Shown: positions 34,254 through 44,500 of the stretch, in pieces
Position numbering within the stretch: the stretch's first letter is position 1
How the letters are laid out: each line of letters begins with the position of its first letter
DNA from: Collinsella aerofaciens
GTDB lineage: Bacteria; Actinomycetota; Coriobacteriia; Coriobacteriales; Coriobacteriaceae
Length of the DNA: 64,000 nucleotides
Direction: 5' to 3'
NCBI RefSeq assembly: GCF_028209885.1
Contig: NZ_JAQLEM010000006.1
Location: 1 to 64,000, forward strand
Notes under the pieces: model-generated
Told to the model about the DNA's origin: nothing
Seen by the model: the letters and a program-made list of their open reading frames with translations, nothing else
Databases searched by the model: none
Program-made: the position numbers and the translations under genes

Positions 34254-35603
34254 TTAGGCGGTGGCGCGGCCTAGCCAGTTGCCGCTGTGGTGGTAGATGG
34301 TGAACATGGTTGCGGTGATGAGCCAGGTTACGGGGTAGACCAGCAGTAGATGCTCGAGCGACGGATCGAAGGGCATGATCGCAAACACCCAAATCACTCT
34401 GAGTACGACGGTGCCAAAGATGGTGAGCAGCATGGGCTGCAAGCTCACGCCGGCACCGCGAATGGAGCCCGACGCGTTTTCGATAATCGAGAAGATCGCG
34501 TAGAACGGCGCGATGAAATGAAGAATCGTCGTGGTGTACGCCGAAATCGAAACATCGTCGACAAACAGACGCGACAACGGACCCGAGAACACCAGCAGCA
34601 CGGCAGACAGGCCACCAATGAGCATAAACGACAGCACGAGCGACGTATGGTAGCCCTTGCGCATGCGCTCATAGTTGCGCGCGCCAAAGTTCTGTGCCGA
34701 GAACGTGGTGATCGACACGCCGAGCGCCTCGGTAACCATCCAGACAATGCCATCTAAGCGGCCCGAAAGACCCCACGCCGTGGTGACATCGGCACCAAAC
34801 GAGTTGACCGACACCTGAATCAAAACGTTGGAAATCGAATACGCAGCAGACTGAAAGCCAAGCGGCAGACCACACGAGATCATGCTCTTACAAATGCCAG
34901 GATCAATGCCGAGTTTGGACAGCGAAAGCCGCCACGCACCCGGTGCGTGCATCATGCGAATCACGATCATCGTGGCGTTGGAGCAAATGGTCAGCGCCAC
35001 CGCGATGCCGCAGCCCAGCGCCTCCATATGAAGCACGGCAACAAAGATGACATCCAGCACCGCATTCACAAGGCAGCCGGAAGCGATGATCGCAGCAGGC
35101 CCGCGCGTGTCGCCCACGGCGCGTAGCAGTGCCGTTCCCATATTGAGCAGCAGCGCCGCAACCATGGCGGCAAAATAGCAACGAGCATAGGCCACGCCCT
35201 CGGCCAAAAGTTCATGTGGAGTGTTCATAAGTACCAGCATGGGCTCAACGAACACTATGCCAAGAATCGAGAAAACGATACCGCCCACCAGCGCGAGCGT
35301 CATGGCCGTATGGACCGAACGGCTCAGTCGCTCATCATCGTGCTGACCAAAATACTGACCGGTAATGACCGCGCAGCCGGCGCCGACGCCAACGCAAAAG
35401 CCAATGCAGAGCTCGGTGAGCACCATCGTAGCTTGAATGCCACCTAGCGCGAGCTTGCCGCCAAACTGACCGACGATATAGGTACCGATAAGCGTGTAGG
35501 CCTGCTGAAAAAACGAACTAAAAAAGATGGGAACGCACAGCGACAGCAATTGCTGCCAAATGACTCCTTGCGTTACATCGATAGCCGTAGATTTCTTAGC
35601 CAC
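34254..35603 (-). CDS. MATE-family multidrug/Na+ or H+ antiporter
   Basis: This 449-aa polytopic protein has about 12 hydrophobic helices in two homologous halves typical of MATE transporters (first half with QQAYTLIGTYIVGQFGG, second with LPLGFQSAAYSISNVL). Substrates are probably cationic drugs or metabolites exchanged for Na+ or H+, but cannot be assigned. The GTG at 35603 is chosen because GGGGAGGG lies 4 nt before it; an upstream TTG would add 11 residues. The 125-nt gap to the next gene upstream has no clear element. Confidence 0.88.
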   Translation of the reverse strand: MAKKSTAIDVTQGVIWQQLLSLCVPIFFSSFFQQAYTLIGTYIVGQFGGKLALGGIQATMVLTELCIGFCVGVGAGCAVITGQYFGQHDDERLSRSVHTAMTLALVGGIVFSILGIVFVEPMLVLMNTPHELLAEGVAYARCYFAAMVAALLLNMGTALLRAVGDTRGPAAIIASGCLVNAVLDVIFVAVLHMEALGCGIAVALTICSNATMIVIRMMHAPGAWRLSLSKLGIDPGICKSMISCGLPLGFQSAAYSISNVLIQVSVNSFGADVTTAWGLSGRLDGIVWMVTEALGVSITTFSAQNFGARNYERMRKGYHTSLVLSFMLIGGLSAVLLVFSGPLSRLFVDDVSISAYTTTILHFIAPFYAIFSIIENASGSIRGAGVSLQPMLLTIFGTVVLRVIWVFAIMPFDPSLEHLLLVYPVTWLITATMFTIYHHSGNWLGRATA

Positions 35604-35728
35604 ACGCCCTCCCCACACGCATACGTCAATCAGCAAAACAGCAATTTAAAACCAAAGCCAAAACCAGCTTAGCACCGACTGGCGGCGACCGAAACACCCC
35701 GAATTAGAGCACGGTGCGGAATAACTGC

Positions 35729-36643
35729 CTAGTGATACAAACCCGGCTGGTAGTGATACTCATTGCTCACGTGCGGGCATAGCTGCCAAAAGGCGACGGC
35801 GCTCGCCGCGGCCACGTTGAGCGAATCGACCCCGTGCGCCATCGGAATACGCACCGCGTGGTCACAGCCGGCAATGGTCTTGGCGCCCAAGCCGGCACCC
35901 TCGGTGCCCATAAAAATCGCCAAGCGATCAATCTTCTGCAGCACAGGATCATCAAGCGAAACAGAGTCGTCCGTCAACGCCATAGCGGCACACGAAAAAC
36001 CGGCATCGTGCAACGCGCTCAGACCATCATGCGGCCACACACGAGCCTCGCTGCCAATGCGCGTCCACGGCACCTGAAACACGGTGCCCATGCTCACGCG
36101 GGCCGAGCGACGGTACAGCGGGTCGCAGCACGTCGGGCTGACCAAAATACCGTCAACGTTCAATGCGGCAGCAGAGCGGAAAATCGCGCCAACATTGGTG
36201 TGGTCGACAATACCCTCGAGCACGCACACGCGCACCGGACGCTCCCCCGCCGCCTCGACGACGCCACCCAAGAACTCATCAACCGGAATCTGACGCGGGC
36301 GACGAAACGCCGCAAGCGCACCGCGCGTCACGTTAAAGCCCGTCAACTGCTCCATGAGCTCCATGGAGGCGACGAACACAGGAACAGGACCCGCGCCCTC
36401 GCGCACGACTAGGCGCTCAAACAGCGGCATCATCTGGTCGAGCCAGCGTTCGCCCAAAAGAAAGCTCACCGGCTCGTATCCGGCACGCACCGCGCGCTCA
36501 ATAACCTTGGCACTCTCGGCGATAAAGATGCCCTTTTGCGGCTCTAGCACGCAGCGCAGCTCACGCTCGGTCAGACGCACGTAGGCATCGAGCCGCTCGT
36601 CCTCGAGCGAATCAATTCGCAGAACCTCAACGGCATCAGTCAT
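35729..36643 (-). CDS. SpoU/TrmH-family RNA 2'-O-methyltransferase
   Basis: This 304-aa SPOUT methyltransferase has an N-terminal substrate-binding region (about 1-110) and a SpoU domain with LEGIVDHTNVGAIFRSAAAL, IFMGTEGAGLG and IPMAHGVDSLNVAAASAVAF, the knot that binds SAM. It acts on rRNA or tRNA ribose; the target is not predictable by eye. The ATG at 36643 begins the conserved region; an 11-residue upstream extension is possible. Confidence 0.88.
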   Translation of the reverse strand: MTDAVEVLRIDSLEDERLDAYVRLTERELRCVLEPQKGIFIAESAKVIERAVRAGYEPVSFLLGERWLDQMMPLFERLVVREGAGPVPVFVASMELMEQLTGFNVTRGALAAFRRPRQIPVDEFLGGVVEAAGERPVRVCVLEGIVDHTNVGAIFRSAAALNVDGILVSPTCCDPLYRRSARVSMGTVFQVPWTRIGSEARVWPHDGLSALHDAGFSCAAMALTDDSVSLDDPVLQKIDRLAIFMGTEGAGLGAKTIAGCDHAVRIPMAHGVDSLNVAAASAVAFWQLCPHVSNEYHYQPGLYH

Positions 36644-36752
36644 AGCAGCCTGCCCGCACCCTTCTTTACAGCACATCTATACCAAACGAGGCGACGCTAA
36701 GCGCCGCCCCATACATTCAATCAACCCGATAATACCGTTCACGCCAGGCGAT

Positions 36753-37271
36753 TTACGCCTCAACGCGACGATACGTCACGAACTCATAATCGACACCCTC
36801 GTCGCCCTCGCCCGAGGCAATCGTGGCAACACCGCCACGCCACGCAATCTCCCATGCGGGATCGGCGTCCAAATCGGGAAAGTACGTGTCCACGGCATGA
36901 GTGCAATGGTTGTGCGTGACCTCGGCCTCGACGCAATACGGCAAAAACTGCCGATAGACATCGCCGCCACCAATCACCCAGGCAACGGGCTCATCGGCAA
37001 CCGCGGCGAGCGCCTCGTCGATGCTATGCACCACGTCGACGCCCTCGACAGCAAAATCCTCGTCGCGGGTAAGCACGATATTGCGACGGTTCTTGAGTGG
37101 ACGCCCACCGGGAAAACTCAGCAGCGTCTTGCGCCCCATGATGACCGGGCAGCCCTTGGTGCAGGCCACAAAATGGCGCATGTCGGCGCGATTGGACACC
37201 ACCATGTCGCCCTCGCACCCAATGCCCCAATCGTCACACACGGCGACGATAGCAGATAGCTTACACGTCAT
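36753..37271 (-). CDS. folA: Dihydrofolate reductase
   Basis: This 172-aa DHFR reduces dihydrofolate with NADPH. The N-terminal strand ends in WGIGCEGDMV (the usual WGIG loop). VIMGRKTLLSFPGGRPLKNRR is the NADPH-binding block and VIGGGDVYRQFLPYC is the GG loop. It lies 9 nt past the thyA stop, in the common thyA-folA pair that regenerates tetrahydrofolate used in dTMP synthesis. Confidence 0.93.
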   Translation of the reverse strand: MTCKLSAIVAVCDDWGIGCEGDMVVSNRADMRHFVACTKGCPVIMGRKTLLSFPGGRPLKNRRNIVLTRDEDFAVEGVDVVHSIDEALAAVADEPVAWVIGGGDVYRQFLPYCVEAEVTHNHCTHAVDTYFPDLDADPAWEIAWRGGVATIASGEGDEGVDYEFVTYRRVEA

Positions 37272-37280
37272 GAGCACCAC

Positions 37281-38129
37281 CTACACCGCAATGGGAATGT
37301 TCTTGACCTGCGGGCCGTGCTCATAGCCCTCGACGATCAGGTCATCGGTCGTAAACGCATAGAAGTCATGCACATCGGGGTTGAGCGTTACCTTGGGCGC
37401 CGCAAACTGCGGGCGCTCGATAAGCTCACGGACGATATTGACATGACGGTCGTAAATGTGGGCATCGGCAATCACATGCAGCAGCTCACCCGGAATCATA
37501 TCGACCGACTGCGCGACCATCATGAGCAGAATGGCGTACTGGCACACGTTCCAGTTATTCGCGGCCAAAATGTCCTGACTGCGCTGGTTGAGAATCATGT
37601 TGAGCGTGGGCTTGTCGTCCTGCGGGCGCTGCGTGACGTTATAGGTCACGCTGTAGGCGCACGGATACAGGTGCATCTCGGACAGGTCACTAAACACATA
37701 CGTGTTGGTCATGATGCGGCGGCTGTACGGCGTGTGCTTAAGATCGTACAGCACACGGTCCATCTGATCAAAATCGCCCTCGGCGTAATGGCTCTTCTGG
37801 CCAATCTGATAGCCGTAGGCTTTACCGATGGAGCCAGTCTCGTCGGCCCACTCGTCCCAAATATGGCTGTTGAGGTCATGGACGTTATTAGACTTCTTTT
37901 GATAGATCCACAGGATCTCGTCCATCGCAGACTTAAGAGCCGTGCGGCGCAGCGTAAGCGCAGGGAACTCCTCGCGCAGGTCGTAGCGCGCCGTGACGCC
38001 AAAGTTTTTAATGGTATAGGCAGGGGTGCCGTCCTCCCACACCGGGCGGACCTTTTGGCCCTCGGTGGTGGTGCCATGGTCCAAGATATCGCGGCACATG
38101 GTTACAAACTGTTGATCAGCCTTGCTCAT
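37281..38129 (-). CDS. thyA: Thymidylate synthase (ThyA)
   Basis: ThyA methylates dUMP with methylenetetrahydrofolate. The protein is 282 aa. The catalytic Cys lies in LYPCAYSVTYN, a context like that of the B. subtilis/phage phi3T-type ThyA rather than the LPPCH of the E. coli type. MILNQRSQDILA, the arginine-containing QRSQD and HVIADAHIYDRHV complete the dUMP site. The ATG at 38129 follows a strong AGGAGGGTC site; the longer open frame upstream is not part of the gene. Confidence 0.93.
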   Translation of the reverse strand: MSKADQQFVTMCRDILDHGTTTEGQKVRPVWEDGTPAYTIKNFGVTARYDLREEFPALTLRRTALKSAMDEILWIYQKKSNNVHDLNSHIWDEWADETGSIGKAYGYQIGQKSHYAEGDFDQMDRVLYDLKHTPYSRRIMTNTYVFSDLSEMHLYPCAYSVTYNVTQRPQDDKPTLNMILNQRSQDILAANNWNVCQYAILLMMVAQSVDMIPGELLHVIADAHIYDRHVNIVRELIERPQFAAPKVTLNPDVHDFYAFTTDDLIVEGYEHGPQVKNIPIAV

Positions 38130-38216
38130 TGACCCTCCTGTCAGTCGCCTACAAGCAAGATTTATTGTAGCCCAGGCGCACGCGGCCCCACAGCCCAAAC
38201 ATAAGCCCTCATTTTC

Positions 38217-38281
38217 TGACATATGACGGAAATTCCTTGCGCAAATCGGCACGTTCGCTATTCTATTGTTGACATATGTCA
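38217..38281 (+). promoter_or_regulatory. Promoter and paired palindromic operators of the DUF134 gene
   Basis: TGACATATGACG (38217-38228) and the perfect palindrome TGACATATGTCA (38270-38281) are 53 bp apart. Between them, TTGCGC (38237-38242), 16 nt, TATTCT (38259-38264) is a plausible promoter that would start transcription within the second palindrome. The sites match each other and sit right before the gene, so autoregulation by its helix-turn-helix domain is likely (inference). Confidence 0.6.
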
Positions 38282-38295
38282 GATTTGGAGAGTGT

Positions 38296-39060
38296 ATGGC
38301 AGGGAGACGCGAAAAACTGCGCCGCGTTGGGATCATCCCCGAATATCGCGGCTTTACCCCCGATGGCCTTGCCAGCGGAGACGCTATCGATATGACGGTC
38401 GACGAGCTCGAGGTCCTGCGCCTATGCGACCTGGAAGGACTCAATCAGGAGGAAGTCGCCCAGCACATGGGCATTGCCCGTGCCACGGTGGCGGCAATCT
38501 GCAGCCGCGCGCATCGCAAGGTGGCAAACGCATTGGTCAATGGACGGGCGATTATCATCGAGGGCGGCAATATCGCATACTCCCCCATCACCACGACAAC
38601 GGCCGCATGGCCAGCAAAGGAGGTCGACACCATGAGGGTGGCAACGACGTACGACAACGGCAACATCTTTATGCACTTTGGCCGCAGCGAGCAGTTCAAG
38701 ATCTATGACATCCAGGACGGCATGGTGCTCAACGAGCAGGTCGTGGGCACCGGCGGCACCGGTCACGGCGCGCTGGCGGGTCTGCTCGCCAATGGCGACG
38801 TGGACACACTCATCTGCGGCGGCATCGGCGGTGGCGCTATCAACGCGCTTGCTCAAGCCGGCATCACGGTCTATGCGGGCGCCCAGGGCAGCTGCGATGC
38901 CTGCGTCGAGGCCCTCATTGCCGGCACGCTCGCGCAGACCGGCGAGGCCACGTGCGGCTGCCACGGCCATGACCACGAGCACGCCCATGAGCACGGCGAA
39001 TCCTGTGGCTGCCATGGCCATCACGAGCACGAGGGCCACGAGGGCTGCGGCTGCCACTAA
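38296..39060 (+). CDS. DUF134 HTH - NifX/NafY-like cofactor domain - His/Cys-rich tail fusion
   Basis: This 254-aa protein has three parts. Residues 1-100 form a DUF134 helix-turn-helix (GIIPEYRGFTPDG, LEVLRLCDLEGLNQEEVAQH, MGIARATVAAICSRAHRKV). Residues about 112-220 form a NifX/NafY/NifB C-terminal-like (dinitrogenase Fe-Mo cofactor) domain with MRVATTYDNGNIFMHFGRSE and DTLICGGIGGGAINAL. Residues 224-254 are a tail of about 13 His and 6 Cys in CGCHGHDHEHAH-like units, likely metal-binding. No nitrogenase gene is seen. A metal- or Fe-S-sensing regulator is the simplest reading. The ATG follows TTTGGAG. Confidence 0.82.
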   Translation: MAGRREKLRRVGIIPEYRGFTPDGLASGDAIDMTVDELEVLRLCDLEGLNQEEVAQHMGIARATVAAICSRAHRKVANALVNGRAIIIEGGNIAYSPITTTTAAWPAKEVDTMRVATTYDNGNIFMHFGRSEQFKIYDIQDGMVLNEQVVGTGGTGHGALAGLLANGDVDTLICGGIGGGAINALAQAGITVYAGAQGSCDACVEALIAGTLAQTGEATCGCHGHDHEHAHEHGESCGCHGHHEHEGHEGCGCH

Positions 39061-39123
39061 CGGCACGGCACCGCGAACTCGGGGCGCGATACTGAACGCA
39101 ACCCAACAATCAAAGCCAACAAC

Positions 39124-39155
39124 AAAGGCCACCCGGTAGCTTCCGAGTGGCCTTT
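39124..39155. terminator. Bidirectional terminator between the DUF134 gene and ffh
   Basis: AAAGGCCACCCGG (39124-39136) and CCGAGTGGCCTTT (39143-39155) form a 13-bp stem with one mismatch and a 6-nt loop. It lies between convergent genes. A/T pairs at the stem base give short T runs on both strands. Confidence 0.75.
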
Positions 39156-39180
39156 GCCATATCAAGCTGGAATTACAGCA

Positions 39181-40656
39181 CTATTTCTTATTACGCATCT
39201 GCGCTTCCATCTGGCGCAGCAGGTCCATATCGGACTTGGGGCCGCCCGTACCCAGGCCGCCCATGCCGCCCAGACCCATAGCGTCCAGGCCGGGGATATT
39301 GGGCATGCGCATCTTCTTGCCCTTCTTATCCTTCTTGCCCTTCTTGCCGCCGGCCTGTGCCTGATTGGCCATCGTGCGCATGCGGCCCATCATCTTGTTC
39401 ATCTCGCCCCACTGCTTCATAAGGCTATTGACCTCGGTGGGGGTCACGCCGGCGCCCTTGGCAATGCGGGCACGGCGCTGGCCATTGATGATGGAGGGAC
39501 GCAGACGCTCCTCCTTGGTCATCGACATGATAATGGCCTCGTTCTTATCGAAGATGCCCTCGTCCAGGTTGCCACCCATCTGGTTGAGCGCACGCTGGCC
39601 GCCGGGGAGCATGCCCAGGATGCCCTTCATGCCGCCCATCTTCTTGACGGCCTTCATCTGGTCGAGCATGTCGTTCATGGTGAAGCCCTCGCGCAGCATT
39701 CGCTCGGCAGCCTCGAGCTGCTCGGCGTCGGCCGCCTCCTGGGCCTTCTCGATAATGCCGACAACGTCGCCCATGCCAAGAATGCGCTTGGCCATACGAT
39801 CGGGATAGAACGGCTCCAGCGAATCGGGCTTCTCGCCCATGCTCACGAACTTGATGGGCTTGCCGGTCACCTGGCGCACGGAAAGCGCGCCGCCGCCACG
39901 GGCATCGCCGTCGAGCTTGGAGATGATCACTCCGTCAAAGTCGGTGCGCTCGGCAAAGGTCGAGACGACGTTGACGATATCCTGGCCGGTCATGGCATCG
40001 ACGACCATCAGCACCTGATCGGGCTTGACGGCCTTCTTGATGTCCACGGCCTCCTGCATCATCTGCTCGTCGATCTGAAGGCGACCGGCGGTATCGACGA
40101 TGACCACGTCACGCAGGTGGTCGACGGCCTCCTGGATGGCGCCCTTGGCGATGTCGACCGGGTGCTCGCCGTCGCCGCGGAAGACCGGCACGCCGATCTC
40201 TCCACCGAGTGTGGCCAGCTGGTCGGCAGCGGCGGGACGGTAGACGTCGCACGCGGCGAGCAGCGGCGAGCGGCCCTGCTTCTTGAGCTGGTAGGCCAGC
40301 TTTACGGCCGCCGTGGTCTTACCGGAGCCCTGCAGGCCCACGAGCATGATGACATTGGGAATGCGGTTGCTAAAGACGAGCTTGCTCTCGGTGGAGCCGA
40401 GCATCTCGGTGAGCTCGTCGAGCACGATCTTGACGACGTTTTGCGCCGGCGACAGTGACTCCATGACCTCGGCGGTCATGCAGCGCTCCTTGGTCTTGGC
40501 GACGAACTCCTTGACGACCTTGAAGTTGACGTCGGCCTCTAGCAGCGCCATGCGAATGTCGCGCATGGCCGAGGTAATGTCGGCCTCGGTCAGCTTACCC
40601 TTGCCACGCAGGCGGTCAAATGTGTCGTTGAGGCGATCGCTCAGGGAATCAAACAC
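39181..40656 (-). CDS. ffh: Signal recognition particle protein Ffh
   Basis: This 491-aa SRP54 GTPase binds signal sequences of nascent membrane proteins. The N domain lies at about 1-90. The G domain has G1 LQGSGKTTAAVKLA, the insertion-box region, DTAGR and SKLDGDARGGGAL. The C-terminal M domain is methionine-rich (MLREGFTMNDMLDQM, MLPGG, INGQRRARIAKGAG). The tail ends in Gly/Met/Lys-rich sequence. ftsY is immediately upstream, giving the co-translational targeting pair. No SRP RNA gene was seen. Confidence 0.96.
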   Translation of the reverse strand: MFDSLSDRLNDTFDRLRGKGKLTEADITSAMRDIRMALLEADVNFKVVKEFVAKTKERCMTAEVMESLSPAQNVVKIVLDELTEMLGSTESKLVFSNRIPNVIMLVGLQGSGKTTAAVKLAYQLKKQGRSPLLAACDVYRPAAADQLATLGGEIGVPVFRGDGEHPVDIAKGAIQEAVDHLRDVVIVDTAGRLQIDEQMMQEAVDIKKAVKPDQVLMVVDAMTGQDIVNVVSTFAERTDFDGVIISKLDGDARGGGALSVRQVTGKPIKFVSMGEKPDSLEPFYPDRMAKRILGMGDVVGIIEKAQEAADAEQLEAAERMLREGFTMNDMLDQMKAVKKMGGMKGILGMLPGGQRALNQMGGNLDEGIFDKNEAIIMSMTKEERLRPSIINGQRRARIAKGAGVTPTEVNSLMKQWGEMNKMMGRMRTMANQAQAGGKKGKKDKKGKKMRMPNIPGLDAMGLGGMGGLGTGGPKSDMDLLRQMEAQMRNKK

Positions 40657-40666
40657 TGGTTACTCC

Positions 40667-41584
40667 TTAGTTGGACTCGCCCACCAGGGCGCGGCAGAAA
40701 TCTTTGGCATTGAACTCCTGCAGGTCATCGACCTGCTCGCCCACGCCGATGCGCAGGATGGGAAGCTTGAGCTTCTCGGCCACGGCCATGGCGATACCGC
40801 CCTTTGCCGTGCCGTCGAGCTTTGTCATGATAATACCGTCCAGACCCAGCGCCTCGTTAAACTCGAGCGCCTGGTTGAGGCCGTTTTGGCCCGTTGCGGC
40901 ATCGATCACGAGCACGACATAGACGGGCATGGGGCCGGCGGCCATATTGGCGGCGCGCTTACGGGTCACATTGACCACCTTGGCAAGCTCGCGCATGAGC
41001 TCGGGGCTCGTGTGCAGACGACCGGCGGTATCGATGAGCACCAGGTCGCTGCCGCGCTTGTCGGCCTCGTCGAGCACGTCGTAGCAAACACTTGCCGGGT
41101 CGGAGCCGCGGTCGCGCTTGATGACGGGGACGCCAGCTCGCTGGCCCCACACATCGAGCTGCTCGATAGCTGCAGCGCGGAAGGTATCGGCCGAACCGAT
41201 CACGACGTTCTTGCCGCGGGCGGCCATGGCGCTCGCGATCTTACCGACCGTCGTGGTCTTGCCGGCACCGTTAATGCCCACAAACAGCACGCAGCTCGGC
41301 GTATCGGAGAACGGATCGCGCTCGATGGGCACAAAGTGCTGCGCAAGCTGCTCGGCCAGGGCGCGACGGAGTTGCGGGGCGGTCTTGAGGTTCTTCTTAG
41401 CCGCGGCATCACGCAGGTCATCGGAGACCTTTATGGCGACCTCGGCGCCCATGTCACCCATGACGAGGGTGTCCTCAAGGTCCTCCCAAAAATCCTCGTC
41501 GACCTCGCCGCCAAAGTAGAAGACCTCGTTGAGGGCCTCGCGGCTACGCTCAAGTCCGCGCGAGAGTGCGTCAAAGAATCCCAT
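40667..41584 (-). CDS. ftsY: Signal recognition particle receptor FtsY
   Basis: FtsY is the membrane receptor GTPase that forms a complex with Ffh. The protein is 305 aa, the NG core only, without the long acidic N-terminal domain of E. coli FtsY. G1 is VGINGAGKTTTVGKIA; DTAGRLHTSPELM, TKLDGTAKGG and GVGEQVDDLQEF are conserved. Its ATG overlaps the smc stop by 1 nt; ffh follows after 10 nt. Confidence 0.95.
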   Translation of the reverse strand: MGFFDALSRGLERSREALNEVFYFGGEVDEDFWEDLEDTLVMGDMGAEVAIKVSDDLRDAAAKKNLKTAPQLRRALAEQLAQHFVPIERDPFSDTPSCVLFVGINGAGKTTTVGKIASAMAARGKNVVIGSADTFRAAAIEQLDVWGQRAGVPVIKRDRGSDPASVCYDVLDEADKRGSDLVLIDTAGRLHTSPELMRELAKVVNVTRKRAANMAAGPMPVYVVLVIDAATGQNGLNQALEFNEALGLDGIIMTKLDGTAKGGIAMAVAEKLKLPILRIGVGEQVDDLQEFNAKDFCRALVGESN

Positions 41585-44500
41585 TATGCATTCACGACCT
41601 TTCCGGTTTCGCGATCGAGTTTTTGCGAGACGACGCGACTGACGCCGTCGGCTTGCATCGAGACGCCATAGAGGACGTCAGCGTCCTCCATAGTACGGCG
41701 CTGATGCGAAATGACCAAGAGCTGCGTGTCGGAACGCAGCACATCGAGGGCACCGATGAGCTTGGACAGGTTGGCGTCATCAAGTGCCGCCTCGACCTCG
41801 TCCAGCACATAGAACGGCACCGTACGCGTGCGATACACGGCAAAGAGCAGGGCGAGCGCCGTCAGACTCTTCTCGCCGCCCGACATGAGCATCATCTTGG
41901 TGATGCGCTTGCCGCGCGGTTGCGCCACGACCTCGATACCCGTCTCGGCAGGATGCTCGGGATCGGTCATCTCCAGATGAGCCTGACCGCCCGGGAAGAG
42001 CATAGCGAAGATCTCGCGGAAGTTCGCGTCGACCTTCTCAAACGTCACCAGGAAGGCCTTCCGCATCTTGCGATCAATGGCCACCGTGATCTTGGTGAGC
42101 GCCTTGCGCGCGCTCTCCAGATCGGCCAGCTGCTCCTCGATGTAATCGGCGCGGCGCTTGAGCTGCTCGTACTCCTCCATGGCAACTTGGTTAACGGGAC
42201 CAAGGTTGTTGATCTGGCGCACAAGCTGGTTGAGTTCGCGCTCAGCGGCATCGCGGTCCGTGGGCGCCGGAAGCATGAGCGCTTCCTCGAGTACCGTGGT
42301 GCCATCGGCGGTAATGGCCTTAATGGCGGCCTCTACCTGCACCTCGAGCTTGCCATGCGCGACCTTGAACTCGTTTTGCGTGGCGGAGGCGGTATCGACT
42401 CGCTCCTTAGCGCGGGCAACCTCTGCCTTGGCATCCTCGATGGTCTTCTTGAGCGAAGCGGAGTCCGCCTCCTCCAGAGAGGCCTGGTCACGCAGGCGCG
42501 CTGCCCAATCCGACGCGCGCTCCAGCAGGGCCGAATAACGCTCGTGCATGGGATCAACGCGCAGGCGCAGCAGCTCGAGCGAGCGCGAAGCCTGGCGTGT
42601 TCCGCGGATACGACGATCGATGCCCTCCAGGCGATGCTCCAGGTCGGGCACGCGGCCCTTCAGCGAACGCAGGCGTTCGCTCGTCTGGGCCAAGCGAACC
42701 TTGGCGTCGGCGAGCTTGCCGGCGGCCTCGGAATCGTCACGGCAAACGCGGTCGAGTTCGTCGTTGGCCTCGGCAATCTGGAGACCCAGGTCGCTTGCCT
42801 GCGCACGGGCCTCGTCGCGCGAACGGGTGACCTCGTCAACGCGCGGGCGCGCAGCGCGAACGGCCTCTGCGGCCTGCTCGCGGCGCTTGGAGATGCGCAC
42901 GCGCTCGACCTCGGCATTGTTGGCGCTTTGCTCCAAGCGGCCGATCTCGGAGAGCAACGAGCGGCGCTCGCCCTCAAGACGGGCGATCTCGCCGGCGGCA
43001 TCGCCCTCAGCGACACGCGCTTCCTCAACGGCCGCATTGGCCTCAACGACCTGATCCGACACATGCTCAAACACGGCAGCCAAATCGGGCTCCAAGCCCT
43101 CCAGCTCGCGAATGCGACGCTTGCGCTCCAGGGCACCCGACGCCTCGCCGGCATCTAGGCCCACGCGCACAAGGCCGCCACAGCTTACGCGGGCGCCATC
43201 GGGGGTCACATAGGTCACACCGTCAATGACAGGCGCAGCCAGCGCGGCAGCCAAGTCATCGACCACGTAATAGCCACCGAGCAGCGCCTCGACAATCGGG
43301 CCATAACCGGCACGCACGGAAAGGCGATCGACCAGACGCGAACCGGCAGCGGCCTCGGCGGCAGCAGAGCTGCTCACGCCGCGCGCCACCAGCAGCGCCT
43401 CACCCGAGGCCTTCTTTTGGTCCAGAGCCGCACGACCGGCACGCTCAAGCGCGGCGGCGTCATCAAACAACAGGGCATCGATATCGCCGGCAAGCAGCTG
43501 CTCCACCAGGCCCTCAAGCTCGCGCGGGGCCTCGAGCACGTCGCCCAGACGACCCGAGACATCGTCGCCCAACGCACCCACCAGACGGCTCACGAGCGGC
43601 GAGCTGTCGGCCATGCGGGCATCAAGCTTCTTTTGGCTGGCAAGCTCCGAGCGCACCTCGGACAACTTGTTGCGCGCCTCGCTCTCGCGGGCACGCAGGT
43701 CCTTCAGGGCCGCGCGTGCCGTCTCGGTGGCCTCACGCGCATCGACCTGAGCCTGGCGCGCTTCCTCAAGAGCGCCCTCAAGCTCCTCGGCGCGGTCGCG
43801 ACGGCTCTCGAGCGAGGCCGTGACCTCCTCGAGCTGCTCGTCAATCTGCTCCAGGCGCGAGGCATACATGTTGTCCTCGACCTCGGCATTGCTCAGCGAG
43901 TCCTTCACCTTGGCGAGCTCGAGCGCGGCGTTATCGGCCACACGCTGCACATCGCGCAGCTCACGCGTGAGCTGCGAAATCTGATTGTCGAGCGCAACGC
44001 GCCGCTCGTGAAGCTCAGCGGCAGCAGGACCAGCGGCGTCAACGTCCTCCTGGGCCTGCATGTGCGCACCGGTCACTTCCTCAAGCTGGGCACGCGCGTC
44101 CTCGAGCTCCTCGACCACGCGACGACGCTGATGCTCGGAGCTCGAAATCTGCCCGCGCATATCGGACAGGCGCGACACCATGTTGTGGCCCTTTTCCTCG
44201 AGCAGGCGCATATCGGAGTTAATGCGGCCGACCACATCTTGCATATGGCGGCGCTGCTCGCCCAGGTCGCCCACAAACAGGCCCTTTTCCTCGAGCATAA
44301 CTTGGAGCTTCTCGAGCTCGCGCTCCTTTTCACCCAGGCGGTATTGCGCAAGCTCAAGTTCGGCGGCGCCCTCCTTAGAGCGGCTCTCCAGGTCGTTCCA
44401 CTGCGACTGCAGCGAACGAAGCTCGTCGACGGCCAGCATCTGCGTAAGTTCGTTCGCGCGCGAGGACAGCTCTTTGTACTTGCGCGCGCGATCGACCTGA

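Noticed and set aside
37281..38444. Extended ThyA start
   Set aside because: The upstream 105 residues run through the DUF134 gene start and its operators and lack conservation; the ATG at 38129 has a strong AGGAGG site.
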